Below, one piece after another: positions 1 to 12,258 of a stretch of 64,000 nucleotides of DNA (positions are counted from its first letter, which is position 1; every line of letters starts with the position of its first letter). The position numbers were made by a program, and so were the translations under genes. This DNA is from Rotaria socialis. Its lineage: Eukaryota > Rotifera > Eurotatoria > Philodinida > Philodinidae. A model generated the notes under the pieces. The model was not told the DNA's origin and ran no database searches. It was given only the letters and a program-made list of their open reading frames with translations. The stretch covers positions 558,001 to 622,000 of the forward strand of contig CAJNYU010001127.1 of NCBI GenBank assembly GCA_905331475.1. The letters are read 5' to 3'.

Positions 1-366
1 CACCATAAAATAATAGAAATAAAAAGGCTTCATTTTAAAAATAGCACATACATACATATCGAAGTGTATCAATATTAACTGAACAACCGAATCTAACAGA
101 GAAAGGTCAAACAGAATCAATGGTCGGCGTCCTCGTTTTTCTTTTTTTTGCTTTATATCACTAATTGCATAACGGAAAAAAAGTTGATCTAGAAAAAACA
201 AGTCCGCTTTTTAATATGTCAGAATTATATAAATTAGAAACGAACAAATCTCTACTTACTATTGTTCGGATAAAACAACATAAATAACACGCGAACTAAA
301 AACAAGTAGATATAAATACACCTAACAACAAAACAAGTCAGCTTCATTAATATTCTTAAGCATTTC
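1..366. other. 5' flank of first gene, no gene seen
   Basis: AT-rich sequence with stop codons in all frames. It probably carries the promoter and 5' untranslated region of the gene starting at 367. I see no convincing TATA box or RNA gene. Confidence 0.4.
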
Positions 367-1488
367 ATGGCAACATCAAACAATTCATTCCGTCGTCCAG
401 CATCTGCATCGACTGTTGCAACAAACTGGTCTCAAAATACATCAGTATCCGTTGGACATAATGTTTCTAATAGGCATATACCTATCATCAAAGGTGATGT
501 CAATTTTGTCAATGCAAGTAGTACTGCAGAGCCTGATTCTGACGATGCTGTTCCATCACATTATATAAAAGAAGTATTGGCTCATCTGTCTCAATCACCA
601 ATCGATTCAATCGATAATGAAGATGCACTTGAAGTCATCTATGATCTATTCTATATGCATTCACCCTTGAATCAAGATGATTCCCGCATAGCACGTTTAC
701 TCATCGAAAGTGATTATTGTCGTAAAGTTCATCAATTTCTGATTGAATTTATGAAAAATGGAATCTACAGTAATCCATCAATACGTCGTTCAACACAATT
801 TATTCTCTATACACTATGGAATTTTAGTGGTACATGCATAGAATTTCGAGTTCATTTATCAACTCTTCAATATTTTGTTCAATTTTTATTAATAAATTTT
901 TTAGAATATTTAAAAAATTTAAAATCCGAACCACTTTATACATCGCTGACAGAGAATTTAATTCAAGCAATCATAAGTATTATGCATAATTTAACAATCA
1001 ATGTCAATCATTTGAATGAAGAACAAACATTTCATATTATTGAACAACTTCTCGTTGAACAAAAACCAAATAAAACGAATGAACGTTATCGTATAACGCT
1101 GCTTCTTTGTTTAATTAATCTTAATGCTCAACAAGTTTATGAAAATTACAACACGTATCAAACAACGTTTAAAACGCTTTTTCATTTTCTAAAAAAAATT
1201 GTTCAACATGAAATTCTTATGATACGAACAGGTTTATCAGCATGGGTTTTAGCATCTGCTATTAATAAGATGCCAATCGATGTTGTACTTATGGACGGTA
1301 ATCGTCTTTATTCATTCATGATTTTATTTAAACGTGGAATGCGAGAAGAAAAATTACAAGCTTGCATAACATTAAATCGTTGTATTCAAAATTCAACACA
1401 TGCAAAGCAAATTATAGAAAAAGATATTGCATGCTGGAATTCATTCCAACAGTTTAAAGTTTTTCTTCAAGAAGAACAAAACAGTTAA
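367..1488 (+). CDS. Unrecognised helical-repeat (armadillo-like) protein, single exon
   Basis: An uninterrupted 373-residue reading frame from ATG at 367 to TAA at 1486-1488. Residues 1 to about 60 are Ser/Thr/Asn-rich and probably disordered. From about residue 65 the protein is a run of amphipathic helices (for example ARLLIESDYCRKVHQFLIEF and ENLIQAIISIMHNLTINVN) that reads like an armadillo/HEAT-type superhelix. There is no signal peptide or membrane segment. I do not recognise a specific family, so no function is proposed. Codon use resembles the neighbouring genes, and lack of introns is unusual here, where most genes are intron-rich; a retrocopy origin is possible. Its stop codon directly abuts the stop codon of the convergent RING gene. 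Confidence 0.7.
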   Translation: MATSNNSFRRPASASTVATNWSQNTSVSVGHNVSNRHIPIIKGDVNFVNASSTAEPDSDDAVPSHYIKEVLAHLSQSPIDSIDNEDALEVIYDLFYMHSPLNQDDSRIARLLIESDYCRKVHQFLIEFMKNGIYSNPSIRRSTQFILYTLWNFSGTCIEFRVHLSTLQYFVQFLLINFLEYLKNLKSEPLYTSLTENLIQAIISIMHNLTINVNHLNEEQTFHIIEQLLVEQKPNKTNERYRITLLLCLINLNAQQVYENYNTYQTTFKTLFHFLKKIVQHEILMIRTGLSAWVLASAINKMPIDVVLMDGNRLYSFMILFKRGMREEKLQACITLNRCIQNSTHAKQIIEKDIACWNSFQQFKVFLQEEQNS

Positions 1489-3351
1489 TTAAGTGTCGCT
1501 ATACATTGATGAATTATACGTATCCTCATCGGATATAGTACTTAACGGATGACGTACATGATTGTAAATCGTATCGCTTGATGTTGTTGTTCGAATATCA
1601 TTTGTACTACTATTATGACTTTCTGTTCTTAAACGATTTTGATCACTAGTCGGCAATGGTGATGATCTCGATAAATTTTCTTCGTTCTCATAAGCAAGAA
1701 AGCTTAGTCGTTGGTCGGGATTAAAGAGAAAAAGTAGATCACCATTTTGTACACCATAAGAGGCTAGTGTTCGCTGATGTTTTATACGTTGATCACCAAC
1801 TTCTAGGACAAGTTGATTTGTAGGTAATTGTAACTGTTCACGTTCAGCTATACGACGTATCAATGTTTCACATGAATCTCGAAGGTAATTGCCAATGGGC
1901 ATTTCAATTGTTAAACGTTTTACTTGAGAGTTTGTTGTAGTTATTTTACGTACGGCGATATAAAATTGTACTAATTTACCACTAGAAATGCCCGACGAAA
2001 AGAAAACAGGAAAAGAAACAAGCTCTAAGAATAGTAAAAATATAAAATAAAAATACCTGAGTAATTTTGATCTTTTAAAGGATTCATCATGACTATTTGG
2101 ATCTAAATGATAGAGATTATTCGTTCGTTTTCGTTTCCCTCTTAATTATAGATATGTTTCAGTTCATACCGTGTCGATGTGCTCGTAGGCATCGATCACA
2201 AACCATGAAATTACAATGACGACATAAACGTAACGATGAAAATGTTTCACATGACGAACATTTAGCAGTCGCACCAACATTCAAGGAACTATTGCCTGAT
2301 GTCATTAGTCTTGACCCTGTTGGCATACCTTGATCATCGAGAAGATTACGAACAACAAAATTAGGTGGAAAAACACCATCTTCAGGAACTAAATGTTGTT
2401 TTCGACATTCTGGACAACTTCAATCAGCAAAAAGAAAAGAAAAAAAGATGATTGTAACTTTGTTCTCATTTTAGTTAATTATCTAGACATCTTACGTTAC
2501 GACATCACTGTCATTTTGCATTAAACGATTGAGACATTCGTCACAATAGGTATGACCACAAGGAAGAAGACGAGGTTCAGTATAGGCTGTCAAGCAAACA
2601 GGACATTGAAGTAATTCTTGTAAGCGTTGTGTACGTTGTGATGGTGGCCTAAAAAATATGTTAATTGTACAAGTTCAAAAATGTCTTCAAAAGCAAGCGA
2701 AGGTTATTGCTATATTAATCCAAAATTAATCTTGATGTGCTCTAAAATGTCAAGGTATTGATAGATAAGCTTCTTTGAGTTTTTTTCTTCTTTTGAATAT
2801 TGAATATTGGATTATGTAATCCGAGTCATATTGAAACAAGTCCTTTTCGTAATATGAAAATTTAGCTACCTTCTTCGACGACTTGATGATCGCCGTTTGA
2901 AATTACTGGGAACAGTAACTCGAGCTGGCCGTTGACGTTCCTGAATTGGTGCTGGTACAACGATTGGTCTTCGATTGACACCGAACGGTGCATTTGTTGC
3001 ATGTACTCTACCTGTAGCACGTCTTCTAGGCATATCTGGTACAATCGGTGTGTTCAATGCACGTACTGCTCCTCGACGATGTCCTCCTCCACCACGATTG
3101 AATATAGATGGAGGTGGCGGTGGTGGTGGTGGCTTTCGTCGTTTTTTTGGTTTTAAAACAGGGGCATCCCCGATGTCTAGTGAACCTAAAACCTCTTCGC
3201 CAGGAGGTGCATCGCCAAATAATTGATCGATAGTTGTATCCCATTGTGGTGCATTGGGTGCTGATGGTACATCACTACTGCTTCCAGTATTATCAAGTTT
3301 ATCATCACCAAAACCTAAAGCTCGAGTTAGTTTGGATGCTGTTTTGCCCAT
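1489..3351 (-). CDS. RING finger / B-box / ubiquitin-like domain protein, probable E3 ubiquitin ligase
   Basis: Five exons on the minus strand: 3351-2870, 2648-2496, 2417-2170, 2102-2057 and 1981-1489. They join in frame to 473 residues. Residues 1-160 are low complexity, with a basic segment, a run of eight prolines and an Arg/Ser tail. A C3HC4 RING follows at about 177-216 (CPVC, then CGHTYCDEC, then CPEC; the last pair lies across an intron). About 264-294 is a Cys/His cluster (CSSC, CRHC, CDRC, HRH) like a B-box. Residues about 336-395 look like a ubiquitin-like fold. The RING suggests recruitment of an E2 enzyme for substrate ubiquitination; substrate unknown. TRIM-like by RING plus B-box, but the C-terminal ubiquitin-like domain in place of coiled coil and NHL/SPRY is unusual. 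The start ATG opens with MGKTASKL. Confidence 0.8.
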
Positions 3352-3869
3352 CGTTCAATAATACACAAAAAATAACTTATGTCCGAAGAAGGAAACTACA
3401 GATGCATGAAAATACGTGTCCTTCTTTACATCGTCGTCATGCATCACTAACTAACGATAGAGTGTGCACGAAAAAGAAACGCGAATGAATGAGTAAATGT
3501 TATTATTCGTTGTCGTCATCATACTGATGTAAAATAGAAGAATAGATCTATATCATACGTTAAGCTTCCTTTTTCTTCTTCTTCTTAAGAATAAAAATTG
3601 CATCATGTATCCAATCGAAACAAAAAAAAGAACTAAACGTAAAATCTCTAATCTCTGTTGCATTTTCTGATCATTCAATAAAAGCTTGGTGTTAAACTTC
3701 ACACTCGCACAGTACAATATAATTTTATTTTCAATGATGTTAAGAAAAAGACAAAAAGAGAAGAAGAAAGAAGTGAAGCAAACGACATGAAAAAAGAACA
3801 AAAACTGATGGTGAAGAATAGTAAAAATAAAAATTAAAGAACATGAAGAAGCAAAGGAAGACAAGTCTG
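3352..3869. other. Intergenic region with a doubtful small membrane-protein reading frame
   Basis: This lies between the starts of the RING gene and the 3' end of CAND1. A minus-strand frame at 3864-3553 (103 codons) contains two hydrophobic segments and ends in a basic tail (RRRRKRKLNV). The last third (from KMQQRLEILRLVLFFVSIG) could be a small single-pass membrane protein. The first half is Phe-rich low complexity, as expected by chance in T-rich DNA. No homologue recognised, so not called as a gene. Confidence 0.2.
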
Positions 3870-3875
3870 TTTATT
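3870..3875 (-). terminator. CAND1 polyadenylation signal AATAAA
   Basis: TTTATT on the plus strand reads AATAAA on the minus strand, 56 bases past the CAND1 stop codon. It is the first canonical signal downstream and would give a very short 3' untranslated region. Confidence 0.5.
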
Positions 3876-3930
3876 CAACACCGGGATTAAAATAAGAAAT
3901 TGTTGTTGTTCAATTGATTGTGTTCTTTTT

Positions 3931-6900
3931 CTAACTCATGTCCATTGCTTCAGCATTGTTATTCGTATTAAAACTAAATCCAGATGATGATTGCTGTTGC
4001 TCAAGAATAACTGTATTATATAAATCATGAAATTCTTTCGAACTTTTTACACTTGTTTCAAAATCATTAATACATGCAACTTTATTAGCATCTTTTATTT
4101 GTTGTAGTGCAAGAAATACTTTTATCGCTGCACGACGTAATTCATCATGCTTTTCAAATTCTTGTTTTATACTGTTTGCTTTTACTTTTGATTGTAAAAT
4201 TGTTTTTAATGGTTGAACAAGACGATCAAGTCGTTGTAATACAATTGTTGGACAAAGTATTGATAAACGTACAACCATAAGAAAAGTTAACATGCGTATA
4301 TCATAATGATCTTGTTTGAGACCATCTTCAACATATGTTAAGTAATCGAACATATCAAGTTTATCGAGACACGCTAAAGAAGATTAATGATGTTAGTATT
4401 AAAAAACAAAATAGAAATGTAATATTTTCATTAAAGAAAAAACAAAGGAAGTTACAATCTATTAATGTATAATTAAATTTTAGACATCCTATCAAGACTA
4501 AAGACAAATGTTGTAATTTTGCTCGTGTTCGTAGATGCATAGAATTTATTTTATGCGATAAAATGAATCGGAAGATATGATTCGAATTGGGGAAAATTTT
4601 TCTCGCCTAGTTCGTAAGAGACAATCCGTCCCGCATAGAAGAATAACGAGGAGAGAATACGCAAAATTCCATAAAGAATCTAAATGAATAAAGGAAATTG
4701 TTTTTCTAACACAGTTCTCAGAGGAATAAAAATCTTTGCTATATCTCCGTGTTGTCTACGAAAACATTCTAGATAAAACGACATCGAATTTGTATTCATT
4801 ATAGAAGCCAATATCATCTATATATTATAAACACCAACGACATATATTGTTCTATTGTGTATACGTACTGTCTAATAATGTGTACATGCATTCATAAGCT
4901 GCTTTTCGAAGATCAAGACCGTCTACAAAAAAGAGCAAAGAAATATTTCGTTAAAAAAAGAATTTCTCTTTTTGTTTTGTCAAATTTTACCATCAACAGT
5001 ATGTTTAAATGGGCCCATTTCAACTTCACGAATAAGTTCTGGTCGTACACGAGTTTCATTATAAAGTTTAGGTAAAAGTTCTTTGAGTAAATCACGTATT
5101 AACATTGGTTTATTATGTGCAGCTAAACGAAAAGCATGAAGAATTAAAAAAAAAAGCATTGCTTAGAAAATTAATTCTACAAACCAGAATTAAACATGAC
5201 AAGTGCAACGCGTCGAACATCAATATCTTTATCTTCAAGACCATTCAAAAAGTCTTTAATATAACTTTTTAGAATTGCATCAATATGTTGTGGTTGATCA
5301 ACAATAGTAAATTTAATTGCTGTTATGATGGTTGAGCGAACATAGGGTGATGCTGATTTTTGTTGTTCTGTATGATTAACAAATGTTTCACGTAAAATTG
5401 GTAATAATTTTTCAGCTTTTAATAATGTCAGTTTTCCTAAACATTCAGCAACAACATTTCTTGTACCTTCTTCGGGACATTCACAGTGTGCAAATAATGT
5501 ACGCCAAATTGAGTCGATATGTTCATCGAGTTGTGGTAAATTTTCATGATTTTGATATGCTATAATTTCACGTAATGAATGTAATAGAAGATATTGACGT
5601 TTTGTTTGACTACGTGCGATTTCACTTAATAAGAATGGAATGTGAGAGTTCAAATTTCGAATTCCAATATAACCAAGAGTATAGGATGCTGCCGTGCGTA
5701 AGTCATCAGATTGAGAAGAAAATATATCAAGTAAGATTTGTTGAAGATTTGATGATGATTGAGCTAAATCAGTGTATTTACCTAAGAGAAAATAATTTCA
5801 ATTAGAAAAGATCAATGAAAACGTTTCCTATAAGAAAAGCTCGAGTGAATCAAATATTTGTCAATTTAACTGGACAGTTTTAGATTGGATCCTATGCTGC
5901 GATAGTGTCTCAACAACAGCTTTTCATAATTAATCATTTAAAGAATTCTTGCCTGTCAATTGTTATATAGAAAACCGGAATGATAATCCGCCTTAAATGG
6001 AATAGCGTGTTAATTATTAGTTTGAAAAATCGCATATCGGATAGAAAAAATGAATTCTAAGAACCATACAAATTAGAGATACCAATTGCTAGATAATTAC
6101 TAAGGTTGATGATAATTTACAAAACAATGCGAGTAAGTCGTAAAACAAACGTAAATTGATTGATGGTAGTTAAATCACTTGTATTTTTTTTATTCTGTAT
6201 AAAAAATACAAAAAAAAACTCGAGTGATGATTGTCTTTTCACAAATTCTCGGATGAAAGAGCGGACGAGCATATCTGACCTACATCTAGTAACAGAGATA
6301 ACGCAGCTGTGTTCATGATAATAGATATGTATCTGTATAGTAATTATTTATGCTATTATTCTTGTTAATCTTTATCAGATATTCTTCATCGCTGTTACTA
6401 TTAATTAGAGATGCACAATGATAGAATACTGGAAAAATAAATAGCAGATGTTCAAAGTCAGCATTTTGATGCTGAATTAGTTCTTTCGTGCAAAGAATAT
6501 TAACTCAAGTAAAAGGGCATTCTTTACTACAGAGGTGTTCTTCTAACGCTCAAAACAATGTACTAGTGTCGACCAATTTAAACTCGTAAGTAGTCTATAA
6601 ATAATCTGTATCTTACCAGTTTCACCAAGACAAAGTAATGCTAAAATTTTAATTGAATCACTACATTTTGAATCATTCAAATCTTCTTGAAATTTCTTAA
6701 CAAAATAAGCACTTTCTTTTAAATTAGCAACTGTCAATGAAGCGAAGGATTTTGCAATAGAATAAAAAGCTTGCCGATGAACAACTAATTGTTGTTGTTG
6801 TTGCTGCTGCAGATGAGGATGGTGATCATTTGTAGCTGCACCAACTGTTGATGTAGTTGTTTTTTGTTGGGAATAGATCGGTTTAATTAATAATTTAACT

Positions 6901-9900
6901 AATTCTTCATAGGATATCGATTGTGATACAAGTGCGCAGAAAAATTCAATAACAGCATCTAATGCTGTACCTTGTAATAAAGGTGATAGAATTAATTCAA
7001 GTACTTTATTTAATATTGGCTGAATTTGATCTTTATCAATATTTGTTTGATTATTATTTATTTTGCACATTGATGTTGTTAATTTAAGTGCATATTGTGC
7101 TAATAATAAATCATTTTCATTAATCAATGATGGTAATTCAACGAGAATCGTTTTAAGAATAGTTTTATTAAAATGTTTCGAATATAATTTAATCATTGAA
7201 CGTAAACATGATAGGGTGTTCATTTTAAGTGTACGATGATTTTGTCGAAGATACGATGCTAGTATTGGAACAGTTTCAACAAGAACTATTTGTAAATCAA
7301 GATGAAGTGGCGATTCAACAATGCTTGTTAATGCACGCACAGTTGGTAAACGCGTTATTTCATTGCGAAGAAGTTCAGTTAATATTGGCCAACATGATTG
7401 TAATTGATCAGATGATAGAAGATCACCTAAAATTTAAAGAAAAACAATTTTTTTAGAGCTTCGCTCAGCATGAAGAGCATGCTGTTCTTTGGATTTTTCT
7501 TTTCTTACCTAGATAAACAATAACATAAGCAAAACATGTAATGGCTCTTTCTTTAACTTCTTGATCGAAGTCTTTTTGTTTTAAACGTTTTAGTGTACAC
7601 TCATAAATTTGTTCAACAAACGGTTTAAATTCAGTTTGAATTGTTACTGTTGATTTTGGACGAATAATTTTAACTGATTCTTGTAAGACAAGTAATGCTT
7701 CACTAGCTATTTTATAGAATGAATCATTTGCATGCGAAATAATTAATGGTAACATTAATTTAACATGTTTATGAAAACGTGCTGAATCATTATGTGTTTG
7801 TAAAAGTGCATAGAGAAATGCTAAAGCCGTTATTTTCAAATTTGAATGTAAAGATTTTGATATTGTTTGCGTTGATTTTCCTTCTGTGTGAGATCCTTGA
7901 TTTTTTTTTGTTTTATCTGATATTGACAATGAATGAAGTGTATTGGGTAAAATAATATCAATATGATCAATGAGAATATTATGTTGAACTTGAACAAGAT
8001 TTGTTAATACAACTAAACTACCTTCACGATTTTTTGTATCTTTATCTTTCATAATTTTTGCTAGAGAACGAACAATTAATGGTACATATTCAGCTAATGG
8101 TGATACATAAGAAGTTTTTGTTGTTAAATGATCTGTATCCATACTATTTTCATCATCGTGAATCGATGAATAGATTGTACTATGTTGTTGTTGATGTTGA
8201 TGTGCATAAGTTGTTTTTGTTTGTTGAAGAATTGTGATAAAACAATGAAATATATCTGCTTTAACTGTATTTTCACGTTCAAGAAAACGTTCAATTAAAA
8301 CAGGTACAATTTTACGATAACAATTTGTTTGTAAAATATCATGTTGAGTCACAATAACAGCTTCAATACATTTAGCAGCCGAATGGCGAACTTTCCATGA
8401 GAGATCATCATCATCTGAATATGAATCTTGGTCTAAAGTGAATGAAAAAATAATAATAATAAGATCAATATGTCATTTGGAAAAAGTATATCAAAGATTT
8501 TAGAAGATGCGATATCGATAGGAGCAAACAATAATGTTCTGTCTTGCATAAGAGTCAATATCTCATTAACCTTTCACCGGTTTGCTGCGTCCTGTCCGGA
8601 AAGAAAATACCGATAGATCGTAGACGAATGACTTTTTCCTTATGACTGAAAATAATCTTAATTTGACTTTTCATCTATCATCTATTATATGACTGCGAGA
8701 TAAAAAAAAAATTATTTTATGACTTCTTTTATGTATATGTAAATAATCATTCATTGCTTTCTAACTGATTAATATAGTTATAAGTATTCTCATCGTGAGT
8801 ACACAAGAGTAATAAAACAATGCGATACTACCACTCATCGATCGACAACGACCTATCCCTAGAAGTTTAACTATCACTTGAAATATTTCAATTATATTTG
8901 TCTTTTTTTTTCTTCTCGTTGAAACTTTCATGGTATACTAATGTTACAATCTTATCTATTTAGAGAAATCAATACCTTTATCATCATCACCATCATCATC
9001 GTCGCCACTTTGATCATCGCTCATCGTATTATCATCATCTAAATAAAAATTTAACAATAATAATAATAATAATTAAAAACAAAAAGATTGACAAATTAAA
9101 TTAAATTACCATCATAATTAAAATTTGGATCATATTTCAAATATATAATACAAATGTCAACGATTTTTGTTACGAATTGATTCGTTTCTTTTGGACAACG
9201 TTTTAAATATGTTTCAAGTGCTTGTAAACAATACTCAATCAGTTCATCGTCATACTGCTGATCATCACTACTATTATTTGACGGAGTATTTTCAATAAAT
9301 GAAAGTGTTATTCGAACTATCTCATGCATATGTTCGCTTAAACGTTGCGAAGCCAAACGACATATTGATGTTAAAGCTTGAACATAAGTTTTAACTGAAA
9401 CAACAAGAAGAATTTTTATAAAAATAAAAATTCATTTTCTTTTGCTTTTGCTTTTTTATTCTTACTGGTTGTATTCGTATCAGTAGATTTAGATGGAGGT
9501 GCACGTTGAAGTTCATTAAGTAGATGAGTAAGAATTTCATTGAAAAGTGCAAGATCACATGTCTCCAATAGATAACTAGAAATAAAACGATACATTTTAA
9601 TAAAATAACTTCTTTTTACATTAGAATTGATTTCTTTTCTTGTTGATGAAATTTTTATGAATAAGAATAGATTAATTCTCATTGAATTTAAGAAATTTCA
9701 TCAAATTTACTTTTAGCTACATGCGAGACCTAGAATATATATGGAGAGACTATTCTAGGGCAGTAGGCAGCTGATTACAATCATGTATTCAGTTTAAGAA
9801 TACAATGAACATTACTTTTCTAGAGATATTAAGAGAATAGATTCATTCAAGTCTTTGATGCCATAAATGTTTCACACTTGAAATCATCTCGGTAAATTCT

Positions 9901-11030
9901 ATACTGGAATAATTCACACGATGATAGTTTGACACTAGTGAATTAATACACTGCGTTGTATATAGATTAAAGTTTTTATGAAAGCATTTCGAACAGTCAT
10001 CATAATAACATGTGAAATACGTTGTGACATATTCTTGTTATATAATAAGTTAGTATCAATAGATACTTCAAGTATTTCGATGGGAAAATGTTGCATTCAA
10101 CTTTCTTCCCACTACTTCAAATTGTTCGAGTTCGTTATTCATGAGTATTTTCCCTACAATTCATTGCGCAGCAATGACTTATATTTGCGCATTTCGTCAA
10201 AATTGTTCTCTTTTGAAGAAAAAAAAACCAACGTAAATGGCATGGCCTTGCAGAGTTCAATATCCTATCGATTGCGTTATTGCATGCAGTTATTCGAGAA
10301 CAAAAACTGTTCTTTGTTTGTAACAAAAATTCTTACGAAAAAATCTATATCCACGAAAATTTATATACCTAAGAGAAGTGATAACACGTTTTCTAACAGC
10401 CGATCGATTTGAACTTAAATGACTCAATAAAATTTGTTTTAATGACGAATGAAAAGATGATAAGTTGGCACCAAATTTCGATAACATATCACTAATAATG
10501 TCTAATATTTCCAGTTGACTTTGTCCACCATTAGCTAAGTCGAATGCATTATTTGTTTTCTTTGAATTCGCATTATTAGATATTGTTGTACCCTGTTGAA
10601 TAGCAGCTATTAGTCGTTGCATAATCTTTTTCGATATATTATTTGTAGCTCCTGAATTAGTTGCTGCCAATGAAGCAATAACAGTTTTTAAACCACTGCT
10701 TGAGATATCACGTAGTTGCTCAGCATCTTTAGACATATTTGTACAATTTGAACATAATGTATCACATATGATTTCAATTTGTGGTTCTTTTACTTTGCAT
10801 ACTAATGGACCAAGACATTTCACAGCTTGATTTTGAACCTCACCATTGGTATCTTCTAATAATTTTAAAACACCTTTCACAATACGACGTTCACTATCAT
10901 CATCTAATTTAATGGATTCTTTTTGTAAATCATTCATTAAATCCGATGTTGCCATGAAGCGAAAATCTTTATCACTCGATGACATTTTGTCTAATAACGA
11001 TCCGATATGTGTTGTAGATGCCACAGACAT
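3931..11030 (-). CDS. CAND1: Cullin-associated NEDD8-dissociated protein 1
   Basis: Ten exons on the minus strand: 11030-10369, 9575-9466, 9394-9110, 9038-8976, 8432-7509, 7426-6617, 5781-5185, 5122-4991, 4922-4869 and 4373-3931. They give 1359 residues in frame. CAND1 is a HEAT-repeat solenoid that wraps unneddylated cullin-RBX1 and exchanges F-box and other substrate receptors of cullin-RING ligases. Diagnostic stretches include [20 protein letters not shown] near the N terminus, [11 protein letters not shown] after an acidic Asp/Ser loop (about 353-373), [40 protein letters not shown] and [11 protein letters not shown]. The ending AMDMS resembles the animal C terminus. It is about 130 residues longer than vertebrate CAND1, owing partly to His/Gln-rich loops in the two longest exons. 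Single-copy housekeeping gene with no visible lesion. Confidence 0.97.
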
Positions 11031-12258
11031 TTTTAGTTTTTAAAAAAGACGATTAATATTGAGAGAAATTGTAATTTTTGCTGACTTTGAAGTGCTTGTT
11101 TACTTATTTGTATACATGAAATGCGGATATCGTGGACAAAAAAAGAAAGAATATAAAGAAGTGTTTGTAGATTAGTTGAGATAAATACCTAAAATAAAAT
11201 TTCAATGATGCGAAGTGAAAAAAAAGGAAAATTCATCGAAAATAATTATGATTTTATTTTATTTTATTCTCTCATATCAATGCAAAATGAAGGTTCAAAT
11301 AAGATAGACATGGCGAATATTGACCAATCAAACAGAGGAATTCTTAATAAGGGCGAGTTTTGAATGAATAATGATTTATTGTCTATAGTTCCTATTTTTT
11401 ATTTTTTAATTAGGATGAATCGAAAAGATAAATGATAAATTTTAATTGAATTTAATTATTTTTATCGAAGAAAAAGGTAAAGATTTTCAATTACTATTAA
11501 TCCGTTTGACCTTCCGTTATCTCAAATGATATATTCAAACGAAAAAGAACACTTTGTTTTTTCTTACAATAAGCTGAATATATTCTTAGCCATACTAGAA
11601 GGTCCCTAGAGTAGGCTAAGGATGTTAAAATGCCGAAGCCGTATTTATTATTTCGTAATGCAATTGTATTTGTATGGATTTTTTTAAAATTTATTAGAAT
11701 AAACATTTAAACAATAGTTCGCATGGATACCGAGCAAATTCTTTTTTCTCATTTTTTGTTAATGAAGAAAAAAGCATAAAAAATATTGACATGCAAAAAA
11801 CATTCATTCGGAACGTTTTTTAATCAATGCAATCATGTTTCTCATACAGGTAGTTTCGACTGAGAAAAAAAAGGTTTTTGTCCGTTTTCATCAATGAGCA
11901 GCGATTACATTCAATTGATTTCGAAATCTATTTAAAAAAGAAACTAAAATGAAATATATTTTATCATCATCCCGAGTAAGTCATATCGTTTGTTTGTTTT
12001 TCTTTTCGTATGGATTTATCGAATATTGGATTATATCAGGAAAGAATAGTTTTAAGAACCCTATATTTTTTTGTTCGTTCGCGTGTGTACAAAATGAATG
12101 CGAAACAATCTCATCGAGTGCCACCAACTGTGTGCAAGAGAAGCCACTAAAAACGGTTATATTTGTTGAAAAAAAATGAATATATATTACAATAACAACA
12201 ACATCATGTTCGTTCTTGATGTTGTCAATGTCAAAAATTCGCACATACAGATTATTTC
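11031..12258. other. Shared divergent upstream region of CAND1 and the FERM gene
   Basis: About 1.2 kb between two divergent start codons. AT-rich, with no exon that I can connect to either side and no repeat element. It probably holds both promoters and 5' untranslated regions. Reading frames here are short and uneven in composition. Confidence 0.4.

Noticed and set aside
2862-3488. Overlapping small reading frames on both strands in the region of the RING gene's first exon
   Set aside because: They are shadows of a Pro/Arg-rich coding exon. Only the frame beginning MGKTASKL joins in phase to the RING exon.
11497-11706. Small minus-strand frame between CAND1 and FRMD4
   Set aside because: Random composition, no motif, and no splice connection to either gene.
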